64,000 nt of DNA from Pseudogemmobacter hezensis (GTDB lineage: Bacteria; Pseudomonadota; Alphaproteobacteria; Rhodobacterales; Rhodobacteraceae). The stretch spans positions 1 through 64,000 of the forward strand of contig NZ_JABJXT010000006.1 in NCBI RefSeq assembly GCF_013155295.1. Reading direction: 5' to 3'. Under the pieces are notes generated by a model. The model worked only from the letters and a program-made list of their open reading frames with translations, made no database searches and was not told where the DNA came from. Shown here piece after piece: positions 1 to 7,043 of this stretch. Positions within the stretch are counted from its first letter, which is position 1. Every line of letters begins with the position of its first letter. The translations under genes were made by a program, and so were the position numbers.

Positions 1-239
1 CCAGTGGCGGAACCTGGCTCGATTTGTCGAAGCGGCAGCCCGAACAGAACCTTCACCATCAGGCAAAACTGGATCGCGGCATCGCTGAACACAGCCGGTC
101 GGCCATTGCCACCGGCCTTCGGCGCAAACCACGTCATGTCCTTGTCCAACCAGATCAACAAGGAACCACGCCGCTTCAGGGCATCGTTGTAACTCTTCCA
201 GTTCGTCGTCCGATAGCGGGTAGGGGCAGGTCGCGTCAT
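1..239 (-). CDS. IS5-family transposase, N-terminal part (runs off window)
   Basis: Reading from the ATG at 239-237, the protein starts MTRPAPTRYRTTNWKSYNDA and continues through FSDAAIQFCLMVKVLFGLPLRQ. This is the N-terminal (DUF772-like) region of IS5-family DDE transposases; no catalytic DDE residue is inside the window. After GLPLRQ, relatives normally continue into a stretch like TTGFVESLL, but here the frame reads IEPGSAT. The coding sequence may therefore be broken near position 25, or the member may simply be divergent. Family assignment is fairly sure; intactness is unknown. Confidence 0.6.
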   Translation of the reverse strand, partial: MTRPAPTRYRTTNWKSYNDALKRRGSLLIWLDKDMTWFAPKAGGNGRPAVFSDAAIQFCLMVKVLFGLPLRQIEPGSAT

Positions 240-306
240 CGCAGACCATTAGCCCTATGGATTCCTCGTGTGAATCCTGCTCGCGGGGGGATTCTGCAAC
301 AACGCC
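1..306 (-). mobile_element. IS5-family insertion sequence end (partial)
   Basis: The segment carries the start of an IS5-type transposase on the minus strand and, beyond it, a terminal-repeat-like sequence reading GGCGTTGTTGCAGAATC on the minus strand (290-306), which resembles IS5/IS903-group ends. The rest of the element lies outside the window, so its other end and the target duplication cannot be seen. The element abuts the small-RNA array that begins at 352. Confidence 0.6.
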
Positions 307-351
307 GATGCTGAGCAACGCCATTCAGATGCGAAATGAAGAGGGGGGAGG

Positions 352-424
352 GCGGCGGTTCCGAGGGAGGAGGAGAGGAACCGCCGCATGTTCCGGTGGC
401 GCAAGGGAGGAGGAGAGCGCCGCC
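352..424 (-). ncRNA. CcsR/cuckoo-type small RNA, fourth copy (distal)
   Basis: Two hairpins lie 7 nt apart. The one at 395-424 has an 8-bp stem with one C-A mismatch on the transcribed strand; the one at 352-387 has a perfect 11-bp stem. Both loops carry CUCCUCCUCCC on the minus strand. The double hairpin with an anti-Shine-Dalgarno-like loop is the hallmark of the CcsR (cuckoo) RNAs known from Rhodobacter sphaeroides. This copy is last in the array and nearest the insertion sequence. Confidence 0.75.
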
Positions 425-470
425 GAACTGGTCGGGCAACCAACCTTGCGGTCTTGCCCAGATGGTTAGC

Positions 471-544
471 GCGCGACAGCTCCTGGGAGGAGGAGCGGAG
501 CTGCCGCGCATTCCGGCCACCCCAGGGAGGAGGAGAGGGGCGCC
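471..544 (-). ncRNA. CcsR/cuckoo-type small RNA, third copy
   Basis: Hairpin 515-544 (stem with a G-U pair and a bulge) is followed after 5 nt by hairpin 471-509, a 13-bp stem whose one non-Watson-Crick pair is a G-U only when the minus strand is transcribed. Both loops contain CUCCUCCUCCC on the minus strand. About 46 nt separate it from the copies on either side. Confidence 0.75.
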
Positions 545-591
545 GAAGCCGTGAGGTCCTGATCCAGAGAAGATCCTGACCGGTATCTGAT

Positions 592-661
592 GCGGCGACC
601 CCAGGGAGGAGGAGGGGGGTCGCCGCTGGTTCGAAGGCCCAGGGAGGAGGAGAGGGCCACC
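592..661 (-). ncRNA. CcsR/cuckoo-type small RNA, second copy
   Basis: Hairpin 636-658 (5-bp core, extendable with a bulge to 628-661) is followed by hairpin 592-626 with a perfect 11-bp stem GCGGCGACCCC/GGGGTCGCCGC. Both loops read CUCCUCCUCCC on the minus strand. As in the other copies, the second hairpin is the stronger one. Confidence 0.75.
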
Positions 662-697
662 GAATAAGAGGGATGCCATTCGCATCCGCTATAAAGT

Positions 698-767
698 GGC
701 GCCACCTGGGAGGAGGACGGTGGCGCCGTCTTCACCCCGGGCTCAGGGAGGAGGAGAGAGCCCGGTG
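698..767 (-). ncRNA. CcsR/cuckoo-type small RNA, first copy (next to DUF1127 gene)
   Basis: Hairpin 737-765 (perfect 8-bp stem CCGGGCTC/GAGCCCGG) is followed by hairpin 698-727 (perfect 9-bp stem GGCGCCACC/GGTGGCGCC). Both loops carry the CUCCUCCUCC motif on the minus strand. It begins about 10 nt after the stop codon of the DUF1127 gene, which fits co-transcription with that gene and later processing, as known for the R. sphaeroides locus. Confidence 0.8.
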
Positions 768-775
768 CGAGAAAC

Positions 776-997
776 TTATTTGCCGTAAGCCGCTTCGCGG
801 GCGACTTCGTTAATCATCGAGCGCGACATGCCCAGATCCGAGAGATCGCGGTCGGAAAGAGCGCGCAGCTCTTCCAGGGTGCGCAGGTAAAGTTTGCGCC
901 GTGCGACTGCGTTGCGGATGGCCTCAACCACGTCGCCGATCAGCGAAGGGCGGGCAATGGCGGCGCGGGAAGTGTTTACATATGCCATGTTCTTCAA
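776..997 (-). CDS. DUF1127 small protein (CcaF1-like)
   Basis: The 73-residue protein has the DUF1127 core near its C-terminus (LEELRALSDRDLSDLGMSRS). In Rhodobacter sphaeroides the DUF1127 protein encoded just upstream of the CcsR RNAs (CcaF1) is an RNA-binding protein involved in maturation of those RNAs. The same order here, with the eight-hairpin array directly downstream on the same strand, suggests the same role. The start at 997 has AGAGG 5-6 nt upstream; a second ATG three codons in (MAYVN) is possible. In the known system expression is driven by stress (RpoH) sigma factors; I could not fix a promoter in 998-1200. Confidence 0.85.
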   Translation of the reverse strand: MKNMAYVNTSRAAIARPSLIGDVVEAIRNAVARRKLYLRTLEELRALSDRDLSDLGMSRSMINEVAREAAYGK

Positions 998-1257
998 GCC
1001 TCTGCGTCAGGTCCGGCGTTTCAGTCTGCCGATATGTTCCTGTCTGTTGTCGCTAACATGCGGGCTTTTCTGCGCTTGCACAATAGACGACCAAACAATG
1101 CTGCCATGCAGCAATCGCATGGCTGTTTTCACAGCTATGTCATTGATATAAACAGAAATGGTTAATCTTTGGGCAGTCTGCGAACAGTTCATTCTCCAAC
1201 CCTTGCCCTTTCCTTAAAAACTACCGAGTCTGTGGCGGCAAACTCTCGGGGGACGTG

Positions 1258-2400
1258 ATGACAGCCACGCGCGAAACGGTGACGAATACTCTTGCAGGCA
1301 TTGCCCTGCCGGATGGGGGCAGCCTTGTCTCGCGCGATTTGATTCGTGCGCTGGTGGTTGAGGCGGGCGTGGTGCGCTTTGTGATCGAGGCGGAATCGGC
1401 CGATCACGCGAGGGCGCTGGCCCCGGTGCAGGCGGCGGCCGAGGCACAGCTGAAGGCCTTGCCGGGCGTGACCGCGGTGCAGATCGTGATGACCGCGCAT
1501 GGCCCGGCGCCCAAGGCGCCCGCCCGCGCAGCGGCACCTGCCGGGGATCCGCCACAGATCAAACGCTCATCCGGAGAGGGGCATGTGCCCCCGCCCAGCC
1601 TGAAGATCGGCGGCCATCCGACGCCGCAGCAGGGGGGCGCGCAGAAATTGTCGGGGATCGACCGCATTATCGCCATCGGCTCGGGCAAGGGGGGCGTTGG
1701 CAAATCGACCGTCAGCTCGAACCTTGCGGTGGCGCTGGCGAAACAGGGGCGGCGCGTCGGGCTTTTGGATGCCGATATATATGGCCCCAGCCAGGCGCGG
1801 ATGATGGGGGTGTCAAAGCGCCCCTCCAGCATCGACGGCAAGATCATCGAGCCGCTTCGTGCCCATGGCGTCACCATGATGTCGATGGGCCTTCTGATGA
1901 AAGAGGGCGAGGCGGTGATCTGGCGCGGCCCGATGCTGATGGGGGCGATCCAGCAGCTTTTGTCGCAGGTGGCCTGGGGCGAGCTGGATATTCTGCTGAT
2001 CGACCTGCCGCCCGGCACTGGCGATGTGCAGCTGTCGCTGTCGCAGCGGGTGCAGCTGACGGGGGCGCTGGTCGTCTCGACGCCGCAGGATGTGGCGCTG
2101 ATCGACGCGCTGAAGGCGATCGACATGTTCAACAAGCTGAAAACCCCGATCCTGGGGCTGATCGAGAATATGTCGACCTATGTCTGCCCGAATTGCGGCC
2201 ATGAGGCGCATATCTTCGGCCATGGCGGCGTGGCCCAGGAGGCGCAGCGCCTTGGAGTGCCGTTCCTTGGAGAGCTGCCGCTGGCGCTGGATGTGCGGAT
2301 CGCGGGCGACGATGGCACGCCGATTGCCGCAGGCGACGGCCCTCTGGCCGAGGCCTATGCAAAGCTGGCGCAGCGTCTGATCCAGGGCGGCATGGCTTAA
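1258..2400 (+). CDS. mrp: Mrp/ApbC/NBP35-family Fe-S cluster carrier ATPase
   Basis: A cytoplasmic P-loop ATPase that carries and delivers iron-sulfur clusters to apoproteins. Length is about 380 aa. Residues 1-90 resemble the MIP18/DUF59 domain. A linker follows, then a deviant Walker [12 protein letters not shown] at 141-151, the DADIYGPSQ segment, and the C-terminal CPNC pair at 310-313 that binds the cluster in this family. ATG 1258 is chosen because CGGGGGA precedes it; a GTG at 1255 is in frame. The gene stands alone, with a good terminator at 2499-2528. Confidence 0.93.
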   Translation: MTATRETVTNTLAGIALPDGGSLVSRDLIRALVVEAGVVRFVIEAESADHARALAPVQAAAEAQLKALPGVTAVQIVMTAHGPAPKAPARAAAPAGDPPQIKRSSGEGHVPPPSLKIGGHPTPQQGGAQKLSGIDRIIAIGSGKGGVGKSTVSSNLAVALAKQGRRVGLLDADIYGPSQARMMGVSKRPSSIDGKIIEPLRAHGVTMMSMGLLMKEGEAVIWRGPMLMGAIQQLLSQVAWGELDILLIDLPPGTGDVQLSLSQRVQLTGALVVSTPQDVALIDALKAIDMFNKLKTPILGLIENMSTYVCPNCGHEAHIFGHGGVAQEAQRLGVPFLGELPLALDVRIAGDDGTPIAAGDGPLAEAYAKLAQRLIQGGMA

Positions 2401-2498
2401 GGCCAGGTGAAAGCCGCCCGGCTGACACTCTGTTCAGGGGTCTGACCGCAGGTTGCTTTGCACAGGTTGATATCTGTTCGACCGGGGATCGGTTCAGT

Positions 2499-2528
2499 AA
2501 AAGCCCGTCGCTATTGCGGCGGGCTTTT
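2499..2528 (+). terminator. Intrinsic terminator of mrp
   Basis: AAAAGCCCG and CGGGCTTTT pair around CGC-TATT-GCG, ending in a T run. It lies about 100 nt after the mrp stop codon. Confidence 0.85.
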
Positions 2529-2624
2529 CATTTGTCGCCGCATCTGTGGCGCGGCGCGGTTCGGATGGGCCGATCTGGCCCGATCTGGCCCGGCCTGGGT
2601 CGGGCAGGGCGGACAGCTCTGCCC

Positions 2625-2663
2625 GGGATGGGATGGGACGGGATGGGTCCGGGATGGGATGGG
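2625..2663 (+). repeat. Tandem GGGAT array with G-quadruplex pattern
   Basis: Eight GGG runs (at 2625, 2630, 2635, 2640, 2645, 2651, 2656 and 2661) are separated by 2-3 nt, mostly AT. This satisfies the standard intramolecular G-quadruplex pattern twice over. It lies in the gene-free interval after mrp. Confidence 0.7.
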
Positions 2664-2999
2664 CCAGCGGTGGGCCGGGATGGCGCGAATCATTCGGCAT
2701 GGAATCTCATGGAATCGAAGTGCCATTTTCGCCTCAGGCGAGAGTTTTGGCGTGGTGATACATTGTAAAACAGACATTGTTGGCCGGATGGCCTTGACTC
2801 ATCCCGGAAAACAGGCCCGGCCTGGCGAAAAAATTCACACGACCGGGATGGCATGGGATCAGTTGGGTCTTTCAATATATCGGCTCTCTCGGCGCCGTGA
2901 TCCATAGATATGGTGTTGTGATCGCCCGAGAGGCCTACCAGATCCTGTTTTTCGGCCGTTGGGCAAACAAGATATTGCCGGTGCCGCCCAACATTTCCC

Positions 3000-3028
3000 T
3001 TGTCAGACCATGAAATCCCAGGCATGTT
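3000..3028 (+). promoter_or_regulatory. Candidate sigma-70 type promoter for the mraZ leader RNA
   Basis: TTGTCA (3000-3005) and CATGTT (3023-3028) are separated by 17 nt. The -10 match is weak, as is common in this group. A start near 3035 would give a leader of about 220 nt ending at the terminator at 3213-3257. Confidence 0.3.
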
Positions 3029-3034
3029 GGGTGC

Positions 3035-3257
3035 ACGGAAGATGAAGCGGGCAAAAAAGAACGTCAGGGGCGGACGAAGACCCCGAACAAAGGCGAAAAA
3101 AGGCAGCTCATACAGGCAACCGCCTTCATCAGACGACAGAGATCCGGCGCGCGAGCGAGCAGACATCTCCCCCAGGTGGCGCGCGTAGCTGGACGCCCAG
3201 CGATGGGACAGAGGCGGATCGGACAGTGGCAGCAGTCCGATCCGCCCATTTCATTTC
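3035..3257 (+). ncRNA. Candidate UpsM-like leader RNA upstream of mraZ
   Basis: In Rhodobacter sphaeroides the dcw cluster has a long 5' leader that partly terminates before mraZ and gives the abundant small RNA UpsM (about 200 nt). Here the same position holds a gene-free stretch that ends in a perfect 12-bp hairpin with a T-rich tail, about 90 nt before mraZ. The call rests on position and on the terminator; the 5' end is a guess, and sequence conservation with UpsM was not tested. Confidence 0.4.
3213..3257 (+). terminator. Terminator/attenuator in the mraZ leader
   Basis: GGCGGATCGGAC (3213-3224) and GTCCGATCCGCC (3235-3246) form a perfect 12-bp stem with a 10-nt loop, followed by CATTTCATTT. 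The next gene on the same strand (mraZ) begins about 90 nt later, so read-through would be needed to express the cluster. Confidence 0.7.
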
Positions 3258-3344
3258 TGGACCATAAGAATTCGGCCGACGGGCCAAAAGACAAGCGGAC
3301 CGCAGGGTTCAGGGACAGACGCAACAAAGGGCCGGCACAAAGCA

Positions 3345-3848
3345 ATGGCTGAGGCATTCAGAGGCGAATTCTACCAGAAGGTAGATGCTAAGGCGCGGGT
3401 CTCGATCCCGGCGCCTTTTCGCCGTGTTCTGGAGGCTGGTGATGCGGGTGTTGGGTCCTCGCGGCCGCGGGTTGTGATGGTCTATGGCGGTAAGCCCGGC
3501 CAGAAATATGTCGAATGCTATTCCATGGCCGAAATGGCGGTGATGGAGGGCAAGATCCGCAGGCTCGCGCCCGGCACGCCGCAGCGTAAGCTCCTGGAGC
3601 GCAACTATATCACCCTTTCGCAAACGGTTGAGGTTGATGATGACGGGCGCCTCGTGCTGCCCGCCAAAGTGCGCGAGCGGATCGGCCTGACCGACGCGGG
3701 CGAGGCCTGTTTCGCGGGTGCGCTGGACACCTTCCAGATCTGGCTGCGTGAGAATTACGATGCGGAAATGGCGGCTCAGGAAGAGATTGATCTCGACCTG
3801 CCGGAAGGCGCGGACCTGCTCTCGCTTTTGCCGCATGATGAGGCTTGA
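3345..3848 (+). CDS. mraZ: Transcriptional regulator MraZ
   Basis: MraZ is a DNA-binding protein with two SpoVT/AbrB-like domains that assembles as a ring and controls the dcw operon in species where it was studied. This 167-aa protein has the expected two repeats, starting [19 protein letters not shown] and, in the second half, [19 protein letters not shown]. Length is slightly above the usual 145-155 aa. It is the first gene of the cell-wall cluster, and its stop is 2 nt before rsmH. Confidence 0.95.
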   Translation: MAEAFRGEFYQKVDAKARVSIPAPFRRVLEAGDAGVGSSRPRVVMVYGGKPGQKYVECYSMAEMAVMEGKIRRLAPGTPQRKLLERNYITLSQTVEVDDDGRLVLPAKVRERIGLTDAGEACFAGALDTFQIWLRENYDAEMAAQEEIDLDLPEGADLLSLLPHDEA

Positions 3849-3850
3849 GA

Positions 3851-4834
3851 ATGGCGGAGAACGCGCCGCATATCCCGGTGCTGCTGAGGCCGCTGCTGGC
3901 AGGCGTCGCCCCGGTTGAGGGGTTTTGGATCGATGGCACTTTCGGGGCAGGGGGCTATGCAAAGGGCCTGATCGGCGCGGGTGCTGATCGGGTGCTGGGC
4001 ATTGACCGTGACCCGCTGGCGCATCAGATGGCGGCGGCCTGGCTGCCGGAATTTGGCGGCCGGATCAGCCTGGCGATGGGCACGTTTTCCGATCTCGACA
4101 CGCTGGCGGGCCAGTCTGCCGATGGCGTCGTGCTGGATCTGGGCGTCTCGTCGATGCAGCTGGATGAGGCGGGGCGCGGCTTTTCCTTCCAGAAAGACGG
4201 CCCGCTTGACATGCGGATGAGCCAGTCCGGCCCCTCGGCGGCGGATCTGGTCAATACCGCCCCCGAAGAGCTGATCGCTGACATCCTTTACAATTACGGC
4301 GAAGAGCGCGCTTCGCGCCGCATCGCGCGGGCGATTGTGGCGGCGCGGCTGGTGCAGCCCTTCACCACCACGCTGCAGCTGGCCGAGGTAGTCGCCAAAC
4401 AGCTGCCGCGCCCGAAATTCGGCGAAAGCCACCCTGCGACCCGCAGCTTTCAGGCGATCCGCATCGCGGTGAATGCCGAGTTTGATCAGCTGGCTGAGGG
4501 CCTTGCTGCGGCTGAACGCATCCTGAAGCCCGGCGGCAAGCTGGCGGTTGTCACCTTCCACAGCCTTGAAGACCGCATCGCCAAGCGATTTTTCCAGCTG
4601 GCCTCGGGGGCAGAGCCTGCCGCCAACCGCTATGCGCCCGCGCGTGACAGCGTGACGCCGCGTTTCCGGCTGATCTCGAAAAAGGCCGTCGGCCCCGATG
4701 AGGCAGAGCTTGCGGAAAACCCGCGCTCGCGTTCGGCGAAACTTCGTATCGGCATCCGCACCGATGCCGCGCCCCTGCCTGCCGATCCGCAGGCTTTGGG
4801 CATTCCCCGGTTTGTGAAGAAAGGACGGTCCTGA
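3851..4834 (+). CDS. rsmH: 16S rRNA (cytosine-1402-N4)-methyltransferase RsmH
   Basis: SAM-dependent methyltransferase (formerly MraW) that methylates N4 of C1402 in 16S rRNA. The 327-aa protein has the SAM-binding motif [12 protein letters not shown] near residues 28-39, [19 protein letters not shown] and, in the C-terminal half, [14 protein letters not shown], all typical of the family. ATG 3851 has GAGG about 7 nt upstream; an in-frame TTG at 3845 is less likely. It sits between mraZ and ftsL as in most dcw clusters. Confidence 0.96.
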   Translation: MAENAPHIPVLLRPLLAGVAPVEGFWIDGTFGAGGYAKGLIGAGADRVLGIDRDPLAHQMAAAWLPEFGGRISLAMGTFSDLDTLAGQSADGVVLDLGVSSMQLDEAGRGFSFQKDGPLDMRMSQSGPSAADLVNTAPEELIADILYNYGEERASRRIARAIVAARLVQPFTTTLQLAEVVAKQLPRPKFGESHPATRSFQAIRIAVNAEFDQLAEGLAAAERILKPGGKLAVVTFHSLEDRIAKRFFQLASGAEPAANRYAPARDSVTPRFRLISKKAVGPDEAELAENPRSRSAKLRIGIRTDAAPLPADPQALGIPRFVKKGRS

Positions 4835-4835
4835 C

Positions 4836-5237
4836 ATGCGCCCCGTGCTTTACGTTTTCACCTTTCTTGCTGTGATCGCGCTTGGCTTCTGGGCCTACCG
4901 CGAGAATTACGCCACCCAGGAGGTGCTGCGCGAGGTTCGCAGCCTGCAGCGTGAAATCGCGGGCCTGCGTGAGGGGCTTTCGGTGCAAAAGGCTGAATGG
5001 GCCTGGCTGAACCGCCCCGAGCGCCTGCGTGAGCTGGTCTCGCTGAACTTTGAGCGCGTGCCGCTTTTGCCGATGGATCCGGGCCAGTTCGGGGCCACGG
5101 CAGGGGTTGCCTATCCGCCGCCCGCAGTTCCCGCGATTGATGCGCCCGAAGGTCTGGCAGCAGGTCTGGGGGCAGGTCTGGCAGGCCAAATCGGTGCGGT
5201 TCAGGCGGTGATCGCCAGCAGCGAAGAGGGGCTTTGA
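4836..5237 (+). CDS. ftsL: Cell division protein FtsL
   Basis: FtsL is a small bitopic inner-membrane divisome protein acting with FtsB, FtsQ and the FtsW-FtsI synthase. This 133-aa protein has one membrane segment at about residues 3-20, then a heptad-like stretch (residues 25-60: REVRSLQREIAGLREGL) and the LNRPERLRELVSLNF segment seen in alphaproteobacterial FtsL. The Ala/Gly/Pro-rich tail after residue 90 is likely disordered. It begins 1 nt after rsmH ends and 3 nt before ftsI. Confidence 0.88.
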   Translation: MRPVLYVFTFLAVIALGFWAYRENYATQEVLREVRSLQREIAGLREGLSVQKAEWAWLNRPERLRELVSLNFERVPLLPMDPGQFGATAGVAYPPPAVPAIDAPEGLAAGLGAGLAGQIGAVQAVIASSEEGL

Positions 5238-5240
5238 TCC

Positions 5241-7031
5241 ATGCGTATTCCGCTTCGCCCGCTTGCCCGCATTCTTGACGCCCGCCAGAAAGGCGAGAAC
5301 CCCGACCTGATCGAGCGCGAAAATCTCGCCCAGCGTCATGAGGTGATCCGCGACAAAGGCCAGCCCCGCGCCTCGGCCCGGCTGGGGCTTCTGGCCCTGG
5401 TATTTGGCTGCGCCTATATGACGATCGGCGTGCGGATGGGCCATCTGGCCGCGTCCGAGCCGGTCGAGCCTGTCGCCTCGGCACCCGGTGCAGAGATTGT
5501 AGCCCAACGCGCTGATATCACCGACAGAAATGGCCGCATCCTTGCGACCAATATGACCACTTCGGCGCTTTATGCGCATCCGCGTGACATGGTTGACCCC
5601 AAGGGCTCGGCGCGAAAACTGGCGGCGATCTTCCCCGATCTGAAGGCCGATGACCTGGAGCGCCGCTTTACCGATGGCCGCCGCTTCCTCTGGGTGCGCA
5701 AGATCCTCAGCCCCGAGCAGATGCAGGCCGTCCATGAGATCGGCGATCCGGGCCTGTTGTTTGGCCCGCGCGAGATGCGGCTTTACCCCAATGGCACCCT
5801 GGCCGCGCATGTGCTGGGCGGCTATTCCTTCGGGGCCGAGGGCGTTCATTCCGCCGAGGTGATTGGCACCGCCGGTATCGAAAAGGCGATGGATGCGCGG
5901 CTGCGCGATCCGGCTCAGGCCGGGAAACCGCTGGAGCTGTCGCTGGATCTGACGGTCCAGGCCACGGTGGAAGAGGTGCTTTCCGCCGGGATCACCATGC
6001 TGAACGCCCGTGGCGGCGCGGCGATTGTGATGGATGTGCGCACGGGCGAGATCATCGCTCTGGCCTCGGCGCCGACCTTTGACCCCAATGATCGCCCCGT
6101 GCCGCTGGTCGGCAAGGATGACGAACCCTCAGACAGCCCGCTGTTCAACCGCGCGGTGCAGGGCGTCTATGAATTGGGGTCCGCCTTCAAGATCTTCGCC
6201 GCCGCCCAGGCGATGGAGCTGGGTCTGGTGACCCCCGACACCATGGTCAACGCCAATGCGCCCATGAGCTGGGGCAAGCATAAGATCAAGGAATTTCAGG
6301 GCAAAAACTACGGGCCGATGCTGTCCGTGCGCGGCGTGATCGAGAAATCCTCGAACGTCGGCACCGCCAATATCGCGCTGATGATCGGGCCGCAGCGCCA
6401 GCAGGCCTTCCTGAAATCGCTCGGCTTTTTTGATCCGACCCCGGTCGAGCTGATCGAGGCCCCCGGCGCGAAACCGCTGATCCCCCGCCGCTGGCCCGAG
6501 ATTGTGACCATCACCACCTCTTACGGCCATGGCATGTCGGCCAGCCCGATGCACCTGGCGGCCGCCTATGCCTCGATCGCCAATGGCGGCATCTATGTGA
6601 AGCCGACGCTGATCAAACAGACCGGCCCGGCCTCTGGCGTGCGGGTGATGAGCGAGAAAGTGGCCAAAGATTCGGTGGCGATGCTGCGCTCGGTCGTGAC
6701 CCATGGCACCGCAAGCCTGGCCGAGGTGAAGGGCTATGAGGTCGCGGGCAAAACCGGCACCGCCGATAAGCCCAAGAAATCCGGCGGCTATTATAAAGAC
6801 AAGGTGATCAATACCTTCGCCTCGACCTTCCCGGCCTCGAACCCGCGCTATGTGGTGATCGTGACGCTGGATGAACCCTCGGACAATTCCGGGCCAAAAC
6901 CCCTGCGCACCGCCGGCTGGACCTCTGTGCCAGTCGCGGCCGAGATGATCCGTCGCATCGCGCCGCTGCTGGACGTGCGGCCGCTGGTTGATCCCATCAC
7001 CGGAACTGCGCTAACAGCCGCGGCGAACTGA
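5241..7031 (+). CDS. ftsI: Peptidoglycan D,D-transpeptidase FtsI (PBP3)
   Basis: Septal class B penicillin-binding protein that cross-links peptidoglycan at division. The 596-aa protein has an N-terminal membrane segment (about 45-65), the PBP dimerisation domain, and the transpeptidase domain with the catalytic SxxK as S314-A-F-K317, SSN at 370-372 and KTGT at 504-507. All three signatures are intact. The basic cytoplasmic N-terminus of about 45 residues is typical of alphaproteobacteria. It is co-directional with ftsL and murE. Confidence 0.96.
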   Translation: MRIPLRPLARILDARQKGENPDLIERENLAQRHEVIRDKGQPRASARLGLLALVFGCAYMTIGVRMGHLAASEPVEPVASAPGAEIVAQRADITDRNGRILATNMTTSALYAHPRDMVDPKGSARKLAAIFPDLKADDLERRFTDGRRFLWVRKILSPEQMQAVHEIGDPGLLFGPREMRLYPNGTLAAHVLGGYSFGAEGVHSAEVIGTAGIEKAMDARLRDPAQAGKPLELSLDLTVQATVEEVLSAGITMLNARGGAAIVMDVRTGEIIALASAPTFDPNDRPVPLVGKDDEPSDSPLFNRAVQGVYELGSAFKIFAAAQAMELGLVTPDTMVNANAPMSWGKHKIKEFQGKNYGPMLSVRGVIEKSSNVGTANIALMIGPQRQQAFLKSLGFFDPTPVELIEAPGAKPLIPRRWPEIVTITTSYGHGMSASPMHLAAAYASIANGGIYVKPTLIKQTGPASGVRVMSEKVAKDSVAMLRSVVTHGTASLAEVKGYEVAGKTGTADKPKKSGGYYKDKVINTFASTFPASNPRYVVIVTLDEPSDNSGPKPLRTAGWTSVPVAAEMIRRIAPLLDVRPLVDPITGTALTAAAN

Positions 7032-7043
7032 ACGGGTGATAGT

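Larger units (their letters stand above)
2529..3034. other. Gene-free interval with GATCTGGCC and GGGAT repeats
   Basis: No convincing coding sequence was found on either strand. Around 2570-2605 there are two to three copies of a GATCTGGCCC unit, then the G-triplet array described separately. The remainder to about 3000 is unremarkable and shorter on repeats. Translations of the open frames here show no family motif. Confidence 0.5.

Noticed and set aside
352-767. Ribosome-binding-site-like AGGAGG runs in the array read as translation starts on the plus strand
   Set aside because: They sit in hairpin loops with no following coding frame; the complementary strand reading as CcsR loops explains them better.
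1085-1165. CtrA half-site TTAACCAT and a TGCTG-N5-CAGCA palindrome between the DUF1127 and mrp genes
   Set aside because: Single half-sites and 5-bp arms are too short to call; no second half at the right distance.
2690-3166. Open frame of 158 codons on the minus strand upstream of mraZ
   Set aside because: It crosses the candidate leader RNA, has no Shine-Dalgarno or family motif, and its composition does not look coding.
2900-3344. RNase P RNA gene upstream of mraZ
   Set aside because: I checked for the conserved RNase P blocks (GAGGAAAGTCC, ACAGNAA) and did not see them.
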